Assembly (NCBI GenBank): GCA_001789205.1
Contig: MFYT01000010.1
Coordinates: 1 to 16,277 of the forward strand
Origin: Candidatus Raymondbacteria bacterium RIFOXYA2_FULL_49_16
Lineage (GTDB): Bacteria; Fibrobacterota; OXYB2-FULL-49-7; XYB2-FULL-49-35
Direction: 5' to 3'
Length of the DNA stretch: 16,277 nucleotides
Below the pieces are notes generated by a model that saw nothing but the letters and a program-made list of their open reading frames with translations, ran no database searches and was not told the origin of the DNA. The translations under genes were made by a program, and so were the position numbers. Positions 14,470 through 16,277 of the stretch are shown here, one piece after another. Every line of letters begins with the position of its first letter. The stretch's first letter is position 1.

Positions 14470-14790
14470 ATGAGTGGCTCATTGGATCGCGTCCAGCTGC
14501 TGTTAGACCAACTCGCCCAACTCGGCCCCATGCTCCCCGGCACCATCAGCACCCAGTGGAACGTCTGCGGCAAAGCGGGTTGTCGCTGTAAGGATCCCCA
14601 CAAGCCGCGCAAGCACGGTCCCTACTACCAGCTCAGCTATACGTTGGGGGGCAAGAGCTCCACAGCATTCGTCCCGGCCGCCAAGCAGCGCCAAGTCAGG
14701 TCCTACATCGCCGCCACCAAGCGTTTCAGAGCCCTGCAGGTCAGGTTACTGCAAGAGTATGTTGCGCTACTACGTCAGGGAGAGATATGA
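14470..14790 (+). CDS. DUF6788 family IS accessory protein
   Basis: This 106-residue protein starts at ATG 14470 with SD AAAGGAGG (14456-14463). It shows the DUF6788 pattern: an N-terminal helix (LDRVQLLLDQLAQLG), MLPGTISTQWNVCGKAGCRC with the C-x4-C-x-C knuckle, HGPYYQLSYTLGGKSSTAFV, and a C-terminal helix (KRFRALQVRLLQEYVALLR). The family is found beside transposase genes of several insertion sequences; its role in transposition is unknown, though the Cys/His pattern and positive charge suggest nucleic-acid binding. The stop overlaps the transposase start (ATGA at 14787-14790), indicating translational coupling. Confidence 0.85.
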   Translation: MSGSLDRVQLLLDQLAQLGPMLPGTISTQWNVCGKAGCRCKDPHKPRKHGPYYQLSYTLGGKSSTAFVPAAKQRQVRSYIAATKRFRALQVRLLQEYVALLRQGEI

Positions 14791-16203
14791 ACCAGAACCT
14801 TCCATCGGCAGATGCACAATTCGCGACGACAACACCATCGGCCGCCGAACTGCTTGAGGCGACTATCCAAGAGATGCGGTGATGTATCCAAAGCCCCAAT
14901 ACCATACGCGATGCCCAGCACATGCTGGCCATGGAGCGGGATGTCGTGGCGCTGACCGATCGGTTAGCAGGAGCGATGATTGCTCAGATGACCACCAAGG
15001 CGTTGGAAGACCCGCTTCTGCGAGATGAGGGAAAGCAGATGAGTCGTTCACAGCCCCAGCGCATGAAGAATGTCGGCATCCGCTCGGTAACCATCCAGCC
15101 GGTCCGGGGGGAGGCGTTTGCGGTGAAGACCACCTACTACCACCGAAAAAAAAAGGGCTCTACGCCGAGCTGATCTTGCTGGGGATCGAGGATGGCCATA
15201 CGCCGGGGGATGCGGCGGATCTGGCGATCATGGCCAGCGCAATGTCCTCCTTGGCCGAGGCGACGGCGATGCTCGCCCGACAGGGCCGTCCCATTGATAT
15301 AAAAACACTGCGCTCGATCACATATCGCTTTTCTCGCAGAGCACGGGCTACGCAGGGTGTCGCCCAACTCGGCGCCCACATGTCGCTACAGGGATGTCGC
15401 TGCGCGGTCTCGGTTGATGGGGGGCGCATCCGTATCCGTACCCCCAAACGAGGGCACCATACCCCCAAAAAGCGCCAGCGCTACCACACCGACTGGCGGG
15501 AACCCAAACTGCTGCACATTTGGTTGCTAAGCGAGGACGGCATAATCCTGAGAGAGGCTTCTCCCTGGATCGACGGCACGTTGCGCGGCCCTGACGTCAT
15601 TTTCGGACAACTGCGCTACTACCTCACTGCCTTCGGTGTCACCGAAGCCGACCATGTACTGTTCATCGCCGACGGGCACGCTGGATATGGTCACGAGTAG
15701 AACAACTCATCGTCGACCTACGCCTTAACCCGGCAAAAGTCACCCAACTGGTCGACTTCTATCATGCGGTGGAGCATCTGGGTGTCGTGGCATCACTGAA
15801 GAAAGGATGGTCATTAAAAAAGCGTTCCCGTTGGCTCAATACGCACAAACGCGCACTAAAGAACGGAGCAGTAGATATGGTGGTCGCTGCCGTACAAAAG
15901 ATCTGTCGCGGAAGAATCAGCACCGCCATTGCCAGAGAGCGTGACTACTTCGACAACAACGCGCACCGTATGAACTACGCCAAGGCCCGGCGGCGGCATC
16001 TACCCATCGGCAGCGGTCCAATGGAAAGCGCGATCAGGCGCGTGATAAACTTGAGGCTTAAGGGCGCAGGTATCTTCTGGAGCGAGGAAAACGCCGAGGC
16101 AATGATCATGCTCCGCGCGTTCTACAAGGCGGGTAGATGGGACGTGCTGTTGACTTTGGCAACAACGCCACCAACGAATACCGCGAAAATATCAACCAAC
16201 TAA
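14787..16203 (+). pseudogene. DDE transposase gene, broken (ISKra4/ISLre2-like)
   Basis: The first frame starts at ATG 14787 behind AGGGAGAG, meets an in-frame TGA at 14880-14882, and resumes in the same frame (IQSPNTIRDAQHMLAMERDV) to the A9 run at 15146-15154. There the coding frame moves by -1 to ...KGLYAELILLGIEDGHTPGD. A further shift at ~15697 (GHE, then a loss equivalent to four bases) leads to EQLIVDLRLNPAKVTQLVDFYHAVEHL and the end at 16203. Candidate catalytic residues are Asp in SVDGGRI (15416), Asp in IADGHAG (15671) and Glu in GSGPMESA (16024). The C-terminal NLRLKGAGIFWSEENAEAM block is typical of this transposase group. With a nonsense codon and a clear frameshift, this copy is probably inactive. 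Confidence 0.85.
15149..15155 (+). other. Candidate -1 programmed frameshift site (A-AAA-AAG)
   Basis: In the incoming frame the run reads A AAA AAG, the classical slippery heptamer of IS transposases, and the downstream coding frame is exactly -1. A small stem GCTC/GAGC follows within a few bases. A plain indel in the A9 run would look the same. Confidence 0.45.
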
Positions 16204-16205
16204 AT

Positions 16206-16217
16206 GGGAATGCACCC
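16206..16217 (-). repeat. Right terminal inverted repeat of the IS
   Basis: GGGAATGCACCC lies two bases after the transposase stop and is the inverted match of 14361-14372. Confidence 0.75.
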
Positions 16218-16218
16218 A

Positions 16219-16277
16219 AACCTGATTCTATCAATGAAAAATGACAACCTGTTGTGGGGTACGAAAAGAATTCAAGG
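16219..16277 (+). CDS. Fragment of an rve/integrase-core transposase (partial)
   Basis: Beyond the IS right end, the frame from 16219 encodes NLILSMKNDNLLWGTKRIQ, which resembles the conserved segment before the catalytic core of integrase-type transposases (pattern M-x-x-(E/D)-N-x-x-W-G-x-x-R-I-x). It runs off the window. It does not match the transposase fragment left of the IS, so the two flanks come from different genes. The call rests on 19 residues only. Confidence 0.4.

Larger units (their letters stand above)
14361..16217 (+). mobile_element. Insertion sequence (1857 bp), ISKra4/ISLre2-like, decayed
   Basis: The ends are imperfect inverted repeats: GGGCGCATTCCC at 14361-14372 and GGGAATGCACCC at 16206-16217 (11 of 12 match when inverted), with further similarity inward (GATTT versus ATTT). 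Inside are a strong promoter, a palindrome, a DUF6788 gene and a DDE transposase whose stop is two bases from the right repeat. No target-site duplication is visible. The left flank is one transposase gene and the right flank a different one, suggesting loss of DNA after insertion. Family placement is tentative. Confidence 0.75.

Noticed and set aside
14880-14882. In-frame TGA read as selenocysteine
   Set aside because: No reason for Sec in a transposase N-terminal region and no evident SECIS-type hairpin was recognised; a nonsense mutation in a decayed gene is simpler.
13841-16219. Shared CACCCAAAC near 13843 and 16213 as IS ends
   Set aside because: The two copies are in direct, not inverted, orientation; the inverted pair GGGCGCATTCCC/GGGAATGCACCC explains the IS ends better.

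Overview
The window is an accessory (island-like) stretch of a Gram-negative bacterium. The Gram-negative call rests on a complete outer-membrane TolC-type channel, membrane-fusion protein and RND pump operon. Base composition is moderate in most of the window and visibly more GC-rich in the insertion-sequence block at the right end. Several starts appear to be TTG behind good Shine-Dalgarno (SD) sequences. The taxon cannot be fixed from the sequence; the TolC and pump proteins look loosely like those of the Bacteroidota/Fibrobacterota side of the tree, but this is only an impression.

Layout. (1) 2-1741 (+): the C-terminal 579 codons of a primase-superfamily II helicase protein of the TOTE conflict-system type, cut by the window edge. 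It is followed by an unrecognised small protein (1803-2171) and a small helix-turn-helix/coiled-coil protein (2299-2634). (2) 2635-3007: no gene, but a tRNA-3'-end-like fragment and the first copy (R1) of a repeated boundary element. (3) 6760 down to 3008 (-): a four-gene operon made of an AlbA_2/Schlafen-type ATP-binding regulator, a small protein broken by one extra G, a zinc-ribbon TPR protein and a second TPR protein. (4) 6792-7021: second copy (R2) of the boundary element, lying between divergent genes. (5) 7127-13185 (+): a MarR-type repressor followed by an outer-membrane factor, a periplasmic adaptor and an HAE1-type RND transporter. Both promoters of this unit carry a matched tandem pair of 15-bp inverted repeats, the likely operators. 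(6) 13231-13461: third copy (R3) of the boundary element. (7) 13483-16277: a truncated gene and nested insertion sequences. One is an older remnant with a DUF6788-like gene and the start of a transposase; into it is inserted a 1.86-kb IS (14361-16217) with 12-bp imperfect terminal inverted repeats. That IS has a strong promoter with an overlapping palindrome, a DUF6788 gene, and a DDE transposase broken by a nonsense codon, a possible -1 frameshift site and a frameshift. A piece of a third, different transposase lies at the far right.

The most interesting structure is the boundary element. About 230 bp (R2, R3; R1 shorter and more diverged) with one or two terminator-like hairpins separates functionally unrelated modules: defence-type helicase, ATPase/TPR operon, efflux operon, IS block. 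In R2 it lies where no gene ends. This suggests cassette-like or recombination-mediated assembly of the region, or a family of dispersed structured elements at which modules were joined. The defence-like flavour (TOTE helicase, AlbA_2 regulator, zinc-ribbon/TPR proteins) makes the left half a candidate defence or conflict island; that is inference.
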